From Pseudomonas sivasensis (GTDB lineage Bacteria; Pseudomonadota; Gammaproteobacteria; Pseudomonadales; Pseudomonadaceae), in contig NZ_JAAOWU010000007.1 of assembly GCF_013778505.1 (NCBI RefSeq), forward strand, positions 179,420 through 243,419: 64,000 nucleotides of DNA. The letters run 5' to 3'. The notes beneath the pieces are model-generated. The model saw only the letters and a list, made by a program, of their open reading frames with translations. It was not told the origin of the DNA and made no database searches. A program made the position numbers and the translations under genes. Below are positions 22,111 to 31,250 of this stretch, piece after piece. Each line of letters opens with the position of its first letter. Within the stretch, counting starts at the first letter, position 1.

Positions 22111-23036
22111 GGGCGTTTTTCTCCTTCTGCCAATCGGGCGGCGACTCTGGCTTCGTCCACCTGTTCAATGCCCAGTGAGCGCGCGACCTGCGGGTTGCCC
22201 AAGACTTTGAAATGTTCTGGATACAGTGATCGTGGCCAACTGGCCGGCGGCTGGTCCAGCAAGCGGTCGAGTACCGCCAGCCAGTCGGTCTGGTCGCTGT
22301 AGGTGCTGGCCAGGCTGCCGGCGCGCACAAACCCGGCATTCGGGCCCACCAGCGGTAATTGCTGGGCGTAGCTGCTCAGCAGCAGGTTTTTCACGGTCTT
22401 TGGGTTGTACAGTTGCGGGTCGTCGAGGCCCAGCAGTACGTGGCTGCTCCTGAACAGGTTTTGCAGTGGGCGGCTGTCGTTTGTGTTGTCCCAGCGCTGA
22501 GGTTCGATGGCCAGCTCCAGCGCCTCTGCATAGCGGCGTAGCTCGGGCAGCAGGAATTCGCTCTCGGTGCTGTAGAGCACACCGATGCGCTGCGCCTGGG
22601 GCAGGATGCTGGTGATCAGGCGCAGTTGGCGTTCCAGCGGTGGGTCGCTCCACAACAGGCTGATCCGCGCGTGCCGCGAGGCCTCCGGACGTTGGTGGGC
22701 TTGTAGCCGACTGATGCGCATCACCAGGGTCGGCGGGCCTTGTAGGTCCTGCAGACGCCAGTCCAGGCCAGGCAGGTCCAGCAGGATCAAGCGCGTACTG
22801 GAGGGCAAGCGGCTGGGCGCGGGCAAGTCCTTGAGAGGAGTGAAAGTAACGTGGTCTTCGGGGCGTTGCTGGGCCAGGGCCCGGGCAAAGGCTTGCACGC
22901 CTGCACCGTCTTCGTCTGCGGTCAGCAGGATTTCGGCGCTCCACGCCGGTGCGGCCAGCAACAGGCAGGCCAGCAGCACGGCGCGTCGGCAGCACTTATA
23001 GATAAAGAAGCGGGTCATCCGTGACGAGTCGCCCAT
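22107..23036 (-). CDS. periplasmic ABC-type substrate-binding-like protein
   Basis: This 309-residue protein begins with a basic N-terminus and a hydrophobic signal segment (about 14-33, ending PAWSA). The mature part resembles the ABC_sub_bind family: [17 protein letters not shown] and [20 protein letters not shown] are typical. No ABC permease or ATPase gene accompanies it. Instead it sits one base after a TonB-receptor gene and overlaps a sensor-kinase gene. This suggests it presents a ligand to the kinase rather than to a transporter, which is inference. The start could also be the internal ATG at 23018. Confidence 0.78.
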   Translation of the reverse strand: MGDSSRMTRFFIYKCCRRAVLLACLLLAAPAWSAEILLTADEDGAGVQAFARALAQQRPEDHVTFTPLKDLPAPSRLPSSTRLILLDLPGLDWRLQDLQGPPTLVMRISRLQAHQRPEASRHARISLLWSDPPLERQLRLITSILPQAQRIGVLYSTESEFLLPELRRYAEALELAIEPQRWDNTNDSRPLQNLFRSSHVLLGLDDPQLYNPKTVKNLLLSSYAQQLPLVGPNAGFVRAGSLASTYSDQTDWLAVLDRLLDQPPASWPRSLYPEHFKVLGNPQVARSLGIEQVDEARVAARLAEGEKRP

Positions 23037-23037
23037 G

Positions 23038-25158
23038 TCAGAACTCTAGCTCCGCGCTGAAGTAGAGGACGTGGCGATGGTCGTAAGTGTTGTCGGCCCA
23101 AGTGGTGGGCTGGTTATCGAGGCGTTCTTGCAGCATGCCGGCCAGCTCCACGTTGGCGTTGCCCAGGGCAATGCGCTTGGCCACCCGCAGGTCGACCCGT
23201 TCGAAGCGATATTGGTTGAGTGCGTCATCGCCATAGTAGAACAGCGCGCTGGACCAGCCGCGGCCCCATTCGCGCAACCAGCCGGCGGAGCCACTGTTGC
23301 GCGCCGTCTGGGCTTTGTCCAGAGGGTTGCTGGTGGCGGCGTCGACGTAAGCATAGGTCAGCCGCAGGCGATCGGCGCTGCTCACCCGCCAATCGAATTG
23401 CGACTCGGCCCCGGTAAACCGCGAACTGTTGGCGTTGCTGGCGATGTACTGGTTGTTGCGCAGGGGCGAGCTGATCATGTCGGTGATTTCGTCATAGAAC
23501 AGTTTCACGTCCATGGTCAGCCCGAGATCGGCAAAGAACCCGTTGTATCCCAGTTCCCGCGAGCGCATCAGTTCCTTGTCCAAATTGCCCGGGCCCCGGG
23601 TCTTCACGAAGTACTGCCCGGAGCTCTGCCCGTAGGCCGGGGAGCTGAGGTTGGTGACGCGATAGCTCCAGTTGACGTTGTTCTCGAACATGTCCGGTGA
23701 ACGGATGGCTTCGGAATACACCGCGCGCAGGCCGTGGCGCGGGTTGATCAAATAGTTGACCGCCACTCTTGGCGTGAGTGAGTGGCCACTCAGTTGTGTG
23801 TCTTCGAACATGGCGCCGCCTTGGAGCAGCCAATGCTCGCTGGCGCGCCATTCCAACTGGCCGAACAGGCGCCAGGTGGTGTCGTCCAGGGTGCCGTTGA
23901 AGTAGGTGTCGGAGTCGGCGCGGTCGTAGCGGTAGTTCATGCCGCTGACCAGGCGCAGGCTGTCGGACAGGCTGAGGGTGTCTTGAATCTCCAGGTCGTA
24001 GCGGCTTTCGCGCGTGCTCTGGTCGATGTCACCGCACACGCTCTGGTTCGCGCCGTTCCGCCATTGGTCCAGCACCTGATTGGCCAGGGCTTGCTCGGCG
24101 GCACTGCCCGGCGGTGCGGTGCCTTGGCTGTAGGTGTCCATGTGCCGGGCCAGCAGTTCGGCGTAATTCGGGTTCAATTGCCACAATTGGGTCAGCTCGG
24201 GGCTGAACGAGACCTTGGCGTCGCAGGCCTTCCAAATTTGCCGGCGATTCCACTGCTGGGCCGAGCCTTGGATATACAGGCTGTGCTCGGGATTTAAGTC
24301 GATGTTCCAGCGCAGGGAGCCTGCGTAGTCCTTGGCCGCGACGTCGGAGTTGTTACCGCCTTCGGTAATCCCGGCAAATACTGGGGTGTAGGTATACGGA
24401 CGCTGATTGGTGCCTTCCTTGGCATCCAGTTGCCAGTCGATGCTCTGCTGCGCGTTCAACGTCTGGCTCATTGCCAGGCTGAAGCGGTTGAGGCGGCGAC
24501 TGTCGCGGCGATCAGCACCGGCGGCATCGCTGTCGAAGCCATCGTCCTGCTGCCCGGACAGGGACAGGCGCAAATCACCGGTTTCCCAGCCCACGCCCTG
24601 GCTGGCATAGAAGTCGTTGATCCCACGTTCGCCCCGAATCACCTTTACCCGTGAGCCGTGGCTGTTAGCCGGTGACCGCGTAAGGATATTGACCACCGCC
24701 ATCAACGCATTGGCGCCGTAGCTGACGGTGTTGGGGCCGCGGAAGACTTCGATACGCTCGATATCCTCCATGGCCACAGGAATATCGCTCCAGTCCACCG
24801 TGGCGAGGCCGGCGCGGTATACCGAACGCCCGTCGATCAACACCTGCATGCGCCGCGCATCGTTGGCACTGGTGCCGTGGTAGTTCACTGCAGCCTGGTT
24901 GCCGGTGGTGTAGCCGACCATCATTCCCGGCACCAGGCGTAGCAGTTCGCTGATGTCCCGTGCGCCGCTGGCTTTGATCAGCTCGCTATCGATCACGGTC
25001 ATGCTGCCGGGTACGGCGGCGGCCGATTGCTTGAGGCGTGTGGCGGTCAATACCTGCGGCAGCGGCTGGCTGTCGAGGAACAGATCGTCAGCCAGCACTG
25101 ATGTACTGCACAACAGCAATAGCAGTAGAGACGAATGGGAAGAAGGGCCCAAATACAC
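23038..25158 (-). CDS. TonB-dependent outer-membrane receptor
   Basis: This 706-residue precursor has a signal peptide (about 1-23, ending SVLA), a plug domain of about 120 residues with MQVLIDGRSVYRAG and IERIEVFRGPNTVSYGANA, and a 22-strand-type barrel. It ends in an aromatic residue (FSAELEF), as outer-membrane proteins do. The GTG start lies seven bases after AAGG. No long N-terminal signalling extension is present, so it is a transducer-independent receptor. The cargo is unknown; the plug resembles the colicin I/vitamin B12 receptor group. It is the first gene of an operon with a binding protein and hybrid kinase. Confidence 0.9.
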   Translation of the reverse strand: MYLGPSSHSSLLLLLLCSTSVLADDLFLDSQPLPQVLTATRLKQSAAAVPGSMTVIDSELIKASGARDISELLRLVPGMMVGYTTGNQAAVNYHGTSANDARRMQVLIDGRSVYRAGLATVDWSDIPVAMEDIERIEVFRGPNTVSYGANALMAVVNILTRSPANSHGSRVKVIRGERGINDFYASQGVGWETGDLRLSLSGQQDDGFDSDAAGADRRDSRRLNRFSLAMSQTLNAQQSIDWQLDAKEGTNQRPYTYTPVFAGITEGGNNSDVAAKDYAGSLRWNIDLNPEHSLYIQGSAQQWNRRQIWKACDAKVSFSPELTQLWQLNPNYAELLARHMDTYSQGTAPPGSAAEQALANQVLDQWRNGANQSVCGDIDQSTRESRYDLEIQDTLSLSDSLRLVSGMNYRYDRADSDTYFNGTLDDTTWRLFGQLEWRASEHWLLQGGAMFEDTQLSGHSLTPRVAVNYLINPRHGLRAVYSEAIRSPDMFENNVNWSYRVTNLSSPAYGQSSGQYFVKTRGPGNLDKELMRSRELGYNGFFADLGLTMDVKLFYDEITDMISSPLRNNQYIASNANSSRFTGAESQFDWRVSSADRLRLTYAYVDAATSNPLDKAQTARNSGSAGWLREWGRGWSSALFYYGDDALNQYRFERVDLRVAKRIALGNANVELAGMLQERLDNQPTTWADNTYDHRHVLYFSAELEF

Positions 25159-25310
25159 GACACGGCCTTGATAATGACGGATAGCCGCCCATGTTAACTG
25201 AGGCTGGGGTATTTGCCAGTCAGTGCCTTTGCAATTACGTCACACGAGTAGGGCATTTTCCCACAGGCGCACGAATTGAAACGGGGGCTGGCCGCAAGCG
25301 GGTCGCTCCG

Positions 25311-25316
25311 TATAAT
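25311..25316 (+). promoter_or_regulatory. -10 element of the gpsA promoter
   Basis: A perfect TATAAT lies 38 bases before the gpsA ATG. No good -35 box is found at 17 bases; the match upstream is weak. Confidence 0.5.
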
Positions 25317-25353
25317 GCCGCCATCGCCACTGGTATGGATTAACGGATTGCAT

Positions 25354-26379
25354 ATGACTGAGCAGCGCCCTATTGCGGTCCTGGGAGGCGGGAGTTTTGG
25401 TACCGCCGTGGCTAACCTGCTGGCCGAGAACGGTCACGCGGTGCGTCAGTGGATGCGCGATCCCGAGCAGGCCGAGGCCATCCGCGTGCATCGGGAAAAC
25501 CCTCGTTACCTCAAAGGCATCAAGATTCATCCGGCGGTCGAGCCGGTCACCGATCTGTTGGCTACCCTGACGGACTGCGATCTGTGCTTTGTCGCGCTGC
25601 CCTCCAGCGCCTTGCGCTCGGTATTGGCGCCCCATGCCGAACGTCTGGCAGGCAAGATGCTGGTCAGCCTGACCAAGGGCATCGAGGCGCAAACCTTCAA
25701 GTTGATGAGCGAAATCCTTGAAGAAATCGCGCCCCAGGCACGTATTGGCGTGTTGTCCGGGCCGAATCTCGCGCGGGAAGTCGCCGAGCACGCGCTGACC
25801 GCCACTGTGGTCGCCAGCGAAGACGAAGCCCTGTGCGAACGTGTCCAGGCGGTGCTGCATGGCCGTACTTTCCGCGTGTATGCCAGTAGTGATCGTTTCG
25901 GCGTTGAGTTGGGCGGTGCGCTCAAGAACGTCTACGCCATCATCGCCGGTATGGCAGTGGCGCTGGGCATGGGCGAAAACACCAAGAGCATGCTGATCAC
26001 CCGTGCACTGGCGGAAATGACGCGCTTTGCGGTGAACCAAGGCGCCAACCCGATGACATTCCTCGGCCTTGCAGGCGTCGGCGACCTGATCGTTACGTGT
26101 TCGTCGCCGAAAAGTCGCAACTACCAGGTGGGTTTCGCCCTAGGCCAAGGGCTGAGCCTCGAAGACGCGGTGACGCGTCTGGGGGAAGTGGCCGAAGGCG
26201 TCAACACCCTCAAGGTACTGAAAGCCAAGGCCCAGGAAGTGGGCGTGTACATGCCGCTGGTCGCGGGGTTGCACGCGATCCTGTTTGAAGGGCGCACTTT
26301 GAACCAGGTTATCGAGTTGCTGATGCGCGCCGAGCCGAAAACCGATGTCGACTTTATTTCCACCAGTGGTTTCAACTGA
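25354..26379 (+). CDS. gpsA: NAD(P)-dependent glycerol-3-phosphate dehydrogenase
   Basis: This 341-residue cytosolic enzyme reduces dihydroxyacetone phosphate to sn-glycerol-3-phosphate, the backbone for phospholipids. The N-terminal nucleotide-binding motif is [15 protein letters not shown]. The segment [14 protein letters not shown] contains the catalytic lysine region, and [10 protein letters not shown] is the later substrate-binding part. The ATG at 25354 gives the family length; an in-frame ATG at 25276 is rejected. A DUF4389 gene and sixA follow closely. Confidence 0.96.
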   Translation: MTEQRPIAVLGGGSFGTAVANLLAENGHAVRQWMRDPEQAEAIRVHRENPRYLKGIKIHPAVEPVTDLLATLTDCDLCFVALPSSALRSVLAPHAERLAGKMLVSLTKGIEAQTFKLMSEILEEIAPQARIGVLSGPNLAREVAEHALTATVVASEDEALCERVQAVLHGRTFRVYASSDRFGVELGGALKNVYAIIAGMAVALGMGENTKSMLITRALAEMTRFAVNQGANPMTFLGLAGVGDLIVTCSSPKSRNYQVGFALGQGLSLEDAVTRLGEVAEGVNTLKVLKAKAQEVGVYMPLVAGLHAILFEGRTLNQVIELLMRAEPKTDVDFISTSGFN

Positions 26380-26389
26380 GGAACGCGTC

Positions 26390-26737
26390 ATGAACGATCC
26401 GAAAGCAGCCCCCAAGTACGAATCCATTGTCCTACGCATCCTGTGGATGCTGGTGTTTGCCCTGGTGTGGCAAGTGGCGCAATTCATTCTCGGCGCGTTG
26501 GTCGTGGTGCAACTGATCTATCGACTGATCTACGGCGCGCCGAACCTGGGCCTGATGAATTTTGGCGACAGCCTAAGCCAGTTCCTGGCGCAGATCGGCC
26601 GTTTCGGCAGCTTTCATAGCGAGCAGAAGCCTTGGCCGTTCGCCGACTGGCCAACCCCGCGCGCGCCCGAGGGCGAAGCCGCCCACAGCGTACCGCCGGC
26701 GCCGCACCCTGTGCGCGATGAAGAGCCGAAACTGTGA
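26390..26737 (+). CDS. DUF4389 membrane protein
   Basis: This 115-residue protein has one or two membrane segments (about 16-45) followed by a soluble Pro/Ala-rich tail ending EEPKL. SIVLRILWMLVFALVWQ and the IYGAPN stretch are typical of DUF4389. The gene starts 10 bases after the gpsA stop with a GAGG site overlapping that stop, and overlaps sixA by four bases. Function unknown. Confidence 0.8.
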   Translation: MNDPKAAPKYESIVLRILWMLVFALVWQVAQFILGALVVVQLIYRLIYGAPNLGLMNFGDSLSQFLAQIGRFGSFHSEQKPWPFADWPTPRAPEGEAAHSVPPAPHPVRDEEPKL

Positions 26738-27183
26738 AACTATGGATTTTGCGCCACGGCGAGGCAGAAGGGCAGGCCCGCACCGACGCCGAACGTAACC
26801 TTACTGAGCATGGCCGTGGCGAAGTGTTGCGCAGTGCCGCGCATCTGATTGGCCAACCGCTCAGCGCCATTATCGCCAGCCCCTATGTGCGGGCGCAGCA
26901 AACCGCTCAATTGGTACGCGACGTGTTGGGGTTCGAGCCAGAAGTCCGGACCGTGCCTTGGCTGACACCGGAGGGCAACCCACTGCATGTGCTGGAAAAG
27001 CTCGACACGGATGACAATGTGCTGCTGGTTAGTCATCAGCCCTTGGTCGGCAGCTTGATCAGCTTTTTGCAGCACGGCCATCAGCGCCAGCCAGAGCCGA
27101 TGTACACCGCCAGCCTGGCGGAATTGGAGGGTGACTTCCCGCTGGCCGGGCTGATGAGCCTGGTAAGTGTGAAGAACCCGTAG
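26734..27183 (+). CDS. sixA: phosphohistidine phosphatase
   Basis: This 149-residue histidine-phosphatase superfamily protein has the RHG signature LWILRHGEAEG at the N-terminus and a second catalytic His in LLVSHQPLVG. In E. coli SixA removes phosphate from histidine phosphotransfer proteins. The start is GTG, overlapping the DUF4389 gene stop (GTGA), so translation is coupled. Confidence 0.9.
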   Translation: MKLWILRHGEAEGQARTDAERNLTEHGRGEVLRSAAHLIGQPLSAIIASPYVRAQQTAQLVRDVLGFEPEVRTVPWLTPEGNPLHVLEKLDTDDNVLLVSHQPLVGSLISFLQHGHQRQPEPMYTASLAELEGDFPLAGLMSLVSVKNP

Positions 27184-27215
27184 GCAATACCGCTGCTTTG
27201 TGTGTGCTATACAGT

Positions 27216-27237
27216 CAACCAAGCAAGTGCTTGGTTG
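27216..27237 (+). promoter_or_regulatory. 22-base palindromic operator before acyl-CoA synthetase gene
   Basis: Two perfect 10-base arms, CAACCAAGCA and TGCTTGGTTG, surround a two-base centre (27226-27227). It ends 31 bases before the ATG at 27269. Size and symmetry fit a TetR-family operator. The regulator is not adjacent and its identity is unknown. Confidence 0.6.
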
Positions 27238-27268
27238 GCTATGGTCGGACCACAAAGGAGCGCGTCCC

Positions 27269-28918
27269 ATGCCCGTCGCTGTTCGTTTGCCGTTGCAGCT
27301 CTTCTTCGAACGTGAAGCGCGACACCCGCGCCAGGCTTATCTGGTTCAACCCGTTGGCGGGGGCGAGGTGCAGACCCTCACCTGGGGCGACGTTGGCCAA
27401 CAGGCTCGTTGCGCTGCGCACTGGCTGCGCGCCAGGGAGCTTCCTCAGGGCTCGCACATTGCCCTGATCTCGAAAAACTGCGCCCACTGGATCATCGCCG
27501 ATCTGGCAATCTGGATGGCGGGGCATGTTTCGGTCCCTCTTTACCCCAATCTCACCGCCGATTCCGTTGGTCACGTACTCACTCATTCCGAGGCGGCGCT
27601 GGTGTTTGTCGGCAAGCTCGATGATTGGCCTACCATGGCCCCCGGCGTTCCGGACGGTGTTCCTACCATCAGCCTGCCGCTGTGCCCACCCGGCGCGTTC
27701 GACTTCACGTGGGCAGCCCTGCAAACCTGCTCACCGATCCAGGACAGCCCCACACCCGTTGCCTCTGAACTGGCTACTGTCATCTACACGTCTGGCACCA
27801 CGGGCTTGCCCAAGGGCGTGATGCACAGCTTCGGCACCCTGGGGTTTGCCGCCACACACGGTACTGAGTTGTTTGGCCTGGGGGAGGGCGACCGGCTGCT
27901 GTCGTACCTGCCGCTGTGCCATGTGGCTGAGCGGATGTTTGTAGAGATGGCCTCAATCTACACCGGGCAAACGGTATTTTTCGCCGAGAGCCTGGATACC
28001 TTTCTGACGGATTTGCGCAGGGCGAGGCCTACAGCGCTGTTTGGTGTGCCGCGTATCTGGACCAAATTCCAGCTGGGTGTTTACAGCAAAATCCCTGAAA
28101 AGCGCCTGGGCACCCTGCTGCGGCTGCCGTTTATCGGCAAGCGCGTAGGCCGCAAGGTGCTCGCCGGCCTCGGATTGGATGCACTGCGGATTGCGTTGTC
28201 CGGTGCCGCGCCGGTTCCCGAGGCGTTGCTGCGATGGTATCAACGCCTGGGCCTGGATGTGCTGGAGGTGTATGGCATGACCGAGAGCTGCGGCTATTCC
28301 CATGTGTGTCGTCCTGGTCAGCAGACAATCGGCTGGATCGGCCTGCCGTGCCCCGGTGTGGAAGTGCGCATCGATGCGTCGGGTGAGGTTCAGGTGCGCA
28401 GCGGCGCGACCATGCTCGGCTATTTCAAGGATCCTGGAAAAACCGCTGAAACCCTTACTGGGGACGGCTTCCTGCGCACGGGCGATAAAGGTGAGCAGGA
28501 CGCTGAGGGTCGCCTGCGCTTGACCGGACGCCTCAAGGAAATCTTCAAGACCAGCAAGGGCAAATACGTGGCTCCGGCGCCGATTGAGAACCGTCTGGCG
28601 GAGCACGCGCGCATCGAACAAGTCTGCGTGGTGGGCGATGGCCTTGGCGCGCCAATCGGTTTGTGTGTGCTGTCAGCGCAGGACCAGGACCGGCAAGCGC
28701 TTGGCGCCAGCCTCGAACGCTGGCTGGAGCAGGTCAACCAGACGCTGGATAAACATGAGCGTTTGCGCCGTTTGGTGGTGGTCAAGGACAACTGGGTAGT
28801 GGAGAACGGCTTTCTGACCCCGACCTTGAAGATCAAGCGCAACGTGATCGAATCGACTTACGGTCCACAGTTTCAGGACTGGAGCGAGCGTTCCGAGGCG
28901 GTTGTGTGGCAGGATTAG
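27269..28918 (+). CDS. AMP-binding acyl-CoA synthetase-like protein
   Basis: This 549-residue adenylate-forming enzyme has the P-loop-like motif VIYTSGTTGLPKGVMHS. The A5 segment is VYGMTESCGYSH, and LRTGDKGEQDAEGRLRLTGRLKE is the hinge region. The C-terminal lysine region TLKIKRNVIE is also present. It resembles long-chain fatty acyl-CoA ligases (FAA1/FadD15 type) and likely activates a fatty acid for membrane lipid use. AAGGAG lies eight bases before the ATG. A perfect palindrome just upstream suggests tight control. A thioesterase gene follows after 30 bases. Confidence 0.87.
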   Translation: MPVAVRLPLQLFFEREARHPRQAYLVQPVGGGEVQTLTWGDVGQQARCAAHWLRARELPQGSHIALISKNCAHWIIADLAIWMAGHVSVPLYPNLTADSVGHVLTHSEAALVFVGKLDDWPTMAPGVPDGVPTISLPLCPPGAFDFTWAALQTCSPIQDSPTPVASELATVIYTSGTTGLPKGVMHSFGTLGFAATHGTELFGLGEGDRLLSYLPLCHVAERMFVEMASIYTGQTVFFAESLDTFLTDLRRARPTALFGVPRIWTKFQLGVYSKIPEKRLGTLLRLPFIGKRVGRKVLAGLGLDALRIALSGAAPVPEALLRWYQRLGLDVLEVYGMTESCGYSHVCRPGQQTIGWIGLPCPGVEVRIDASGEVQVRSGATMLGYFKDPGKTAETLTGDGFLRTGDKGEQDAEGRLRLTGRLKEIFKTSKGKYVAPAPIENRLAEHARIEQVCVVGDGLGAPIGLCVLSAQDQDRQALGASLERWLEQVNQTLDKHERLRRLVVVKDNWVVENGFLTPTLKIKRNVIESTYGPQFQDWSERSEAVVWQD

Positions 28919-28948
28919 GGTCATCATAAAACCAACAAGGACAACCGC

Positions 28949-29392
28949 ATGAGCCTGTGGCGTACCCAACCGAATATCGAACAACTCAACGCCATCCAGA
29001 AAAACACCATCGGTGAACTGCTGGATATTCGCTTTGAAAGCTTCGACGACGAATCCCTGACCGCCAGCATGGTGGTTGATCACCGGACCCATCAACCTTA
29101 CGGCCTGCTGCACGGCGGCGCTTCGGTGGTGCTGGCCGAAAGCGTTGGCTCTATGGCGGCTTACCTGTGCGTCGACGCCAGCAAGTTCTATTGCGTGGGC
29201 CTGGAGGTCAACGCCAATCACCTGCGTGGCGTGCGCAGTGGGCGAGTGACTGCGGTGGCCAGGGCGATCCATATTGGGCGCACCACCCAGGTGTGGGATA
29301 TCCGCCTGACCACGGAAGATGGCAAGGCCAGCTGCGTTTCACGTCTGACCATGGCCGTGGTTCCGCTGGGCGAGAACCCGCCGGCACGATAG
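28949..29392 (+). CDS. hotdog-fold thioesterase
   Basis: This 147-residue protein resembles the YdiI/EntH group of acyl-CoA thioesterases. The segment YGLLHGGASVVLAESVGSMAA contains the HGG turn and the catalytic Glu on the following helix. The likely product is a free acid and CoA. It lies 30 bases after an acyl-CoA synthetase gene, so the pair may set the level of one acyl-CoA; inference. Confidence 0.85.
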   Translation: MSLWRTQPNIEQLNAIQKNTIGELLDIRFESFDDESLTASMVVDHRTHQPYGLLHGGASVVLAESVGSMAAYLCVDASKFYCVGLEVNANHLRGVRSGRVTAVARAIHIGRTTQVWDIRLTTEDGKASCVSRLTMAVVPLGENPPAR

Positions 29393-29489
29393 GCGTGGCG
29401 TGAGTGTCATCATTCCTGGCAGTTACAGTCATTGCTGTACTGCCCAGGCATGGTGACAATCAATTTCTGTTTTTGTAGATGGGTCCGGT

Positions 29490-30293
29490 ATGTCGCAGCA
29501 TGTGTTTTTTACTCACGCCAATGGCTTCCCTTCGGCCACGTACGGCAAGCTGTTTGCCGCCTTGGCGCCGGAGTACGCAGTGGCTCACCTGCCGCAGCAC
29601 GGTCACGACCCCAGGTTCCCGGTGGACGATAACTGGCAGAATCTGGTGGACGAGTTGATCCACCATCTGGAGCAGCAGCCGGAGCCGGTATGGGGTGTGG
29701 GCCACTCTCTGGGCGGTGTGTTGCATTTGCACGCCGCCATGCGTTGCCCACAGTTCTATCGCGGCGTGGTGATGCTCGATTCGCCAGTGCTGACCCGCGC
29801 GGACCGCTGGGTGATCCGCGCCGCCAAGCGTTTCGGCTTTATCGATCGCCTGACCCCGGCCGGCCGCACGCTGGGCCGTCGTGAAGAGTTCAGCGACATC
29901 GACGCCGCGCGTAGTTACTTCGCTGGCAAGACCCTGTTCCGTGGCTTCGACCCGGAATGTTTCGACGCGTACTTGCAACACGGGCTTTACCAGGCGGGTG
30001 ATCGCCTGCGCCTGCGCTTCGACCCAGCCACCGAAATCAGCATCTACCGTGGCGTACCCCACACCAGCCCCGGCCAGGTGCGCCAACTGAAGGTGCCGCT
30101 GGCAGTGGTGCGTGGCCGCCAGAGCCGGGTAGTGATGCGTCACCACGCCAGCGGGGTCGACCGTCTGCCCATGGGTGAAATGCTCACCATGCCCGGTGGC
30201 CATATGTTCCCACTCGAACGCCCTCAGGACACCGCGACCTTGATCAAAACCCTGTTCACTCGCTGGGAAGCCCGTGAGCGCAGTTGCGCATGA
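29490..30293 (+). CDS. alpha/beta hydrolase
   Basis: This 267-residue hydrolase has the nucleophile elbow GVGHSLGGV (S73) and the catalytic His in MPGGHMFPLE near the end. The N-terminal HANGFPS acts as an oxyanion segment. Its substrate is unknown. The stop overlaps the next hydrolase gene by four bases. Confidence 0.84.
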   Translation: MSQHVFFTHANGFPSATYGKLFAALAPEYAVAHLPQHGHDPRFPVDDNWQNLVDELIHHLEQQPEPVWGVGHSLGGVLHLHAAMRCPQFYRGVVMLDSPVLTRADRWVIRAAKRFGFIDRLTPAGRTLGRREEFSDIDAARSYFAGKTLFRGFDPECFDAYLQHGLYQAGDRLRLRFDPATEISIYRGVPHTSPGQVRQLKVPLAVVRGRQSRVVMRHHASGVDRLPMGEMLTMPGGHMFPLERPQDTATLIKTLFTRWEARERSCA

Positions 30294-31144
30294 GCACGCC
30301 GGTCGAAGAAGTGCGCCTGAGCCTGCCCCATATCGAATTGGCGGCCCATCTATTTGGCCCCGAGGATGGCTTGCCAGTGATTGCCCTACATGGCTGGCTG
30401 GACAATGCCAACAGCTTTGCGCGTCTGGCGCCCAAGCTTTCAGGGTTGCGTATCGTGGCCCTGGACATGGCGGGCCATGGGCATTCCGCGCATCGTCCTA
30501 CGGGTGCCGGATATGCCTTGTGGGATTACGTCCACGATGTACTGCAAGTCGCCGAGCAACTGGGTTGGAAACGTTTTGCATTACTTGGCCACTCCCTGGG
30601 AGCCATCGTTTCCCTGGTACTGGCCGGCGCGTTGCCGGAGCGGGTAACGCACTTGGGTTTGATCGACGGCGTGATCCCACCCACCGCCAGTGGTGAGAAC
30701 GCTGCGGAGCGTTTGGGCATGGCATTGCAGGCGCAATTGAACCTGCAGGGCAAGCGCAAACCGGTCTACAGCACCCTGGATCTAGCGGTCGAAGCGCGCA
30801 TGAAAGGCTTGGTCGCCGTCAGCCGTGAAGCCGCAGAGCTGCTGGCCCAGCGCGGTTTGATGCCGGTGCCGGGTGGTTACACCTGGCGTACGGACAGTCG
30901 CCTCACCCTGGCTTCGCCGATGCGTCTGACCGATGAGCAGGCAATGGCCTTCGTGCGGCGAGTGGGTTGCCCTACGCAGTTGGTGGTTGCCGCCGACGGT
31001 ATGTTGGCGAAACATCCTGACTTGCTTTCCCAGCTGCCCTTTGCGGTAACTACGCTGCCAGGCGGCCATCATTTGCACCTGAATGATGAGCCCGGCGCAG
31101 TCCTTGTTGCAGACTGTTTCAATCGGTTCTTCTCCGCGCCTTGA
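30290..31144 (+). CDS. alpha/beta hydrolase
   Basis: This 284-residue hydrolase has oxyanion motif ALHGWLDN, nucleophile elbow LLGHSLGAI (S102) and a C-terminal GGHHLHL with the catalytic His. It is probably an esterase or lipase of small substrates. The ATG at 30290 overlaps the previous stop (ATGA); a TTG two codons earlier (30284) is rejected. It belongs to the same run of plus-strand genes as the acyl-CoA synthetase. Confidence 0.84.
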   Translation: MSTPVEEVRLSLPHIELAAHLFGPEDGLPVIALHGWLDNANSFARLAPKLSGLRIVALDMAGHGHSAHRPTGAGYALWDYVHDVLQVAEQLGWKRFALLGHSLGAIVSLVLAGALPERVTHLGLIDGVIPPTASGENAAERLGMALQAQLNLQGKRKPVYSTLDLAVEARMKGLVAVSREAAELLAQRGLMPVPGGYTWRTDSRLTLASPMRLTDEQAMAFVRRVGCPTQLVVAADGMLAKHPDLLSQLPFAVTTLPGGHHLHLNDEPGAVLVADCFNRFFSAP

Positions 31145-31193
31145 CTTGGGGCGGTCAACTGCCGAGGCTGGGCAGATTGAAAGGGAGTCAACC

Positions 31194-31250
31194 ATGAATG
31201 TTTTCAACACCGCTACGACCTCCAATGGCCAGGGCTTTTTGAGCTTATGA
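31194..31250 (+). CDS. 18-residue leader ORF coupled to DUF4892 gene
   Basis: A short frame, MNVFNTATTSNGQGFLSL, begins 5 bases after a strong AAGGGAG site. Its stop overlaps the next start as ATGA. The DUF4892 gene has no clear ribosome-binding site of its own, so it may depend on translation of this leader. No known family; expression is unproven. Confidence 0.5.
   Translation: MNVFNTATTSNGQGFLSL

Noticed and set aside
25159..25310. Cobalamin riboswitch before the TonB receptor
   Set aside because: The B12-box and surrounding conserved segments are not visible, although the receptor plug resembles BtuB-type proteins.
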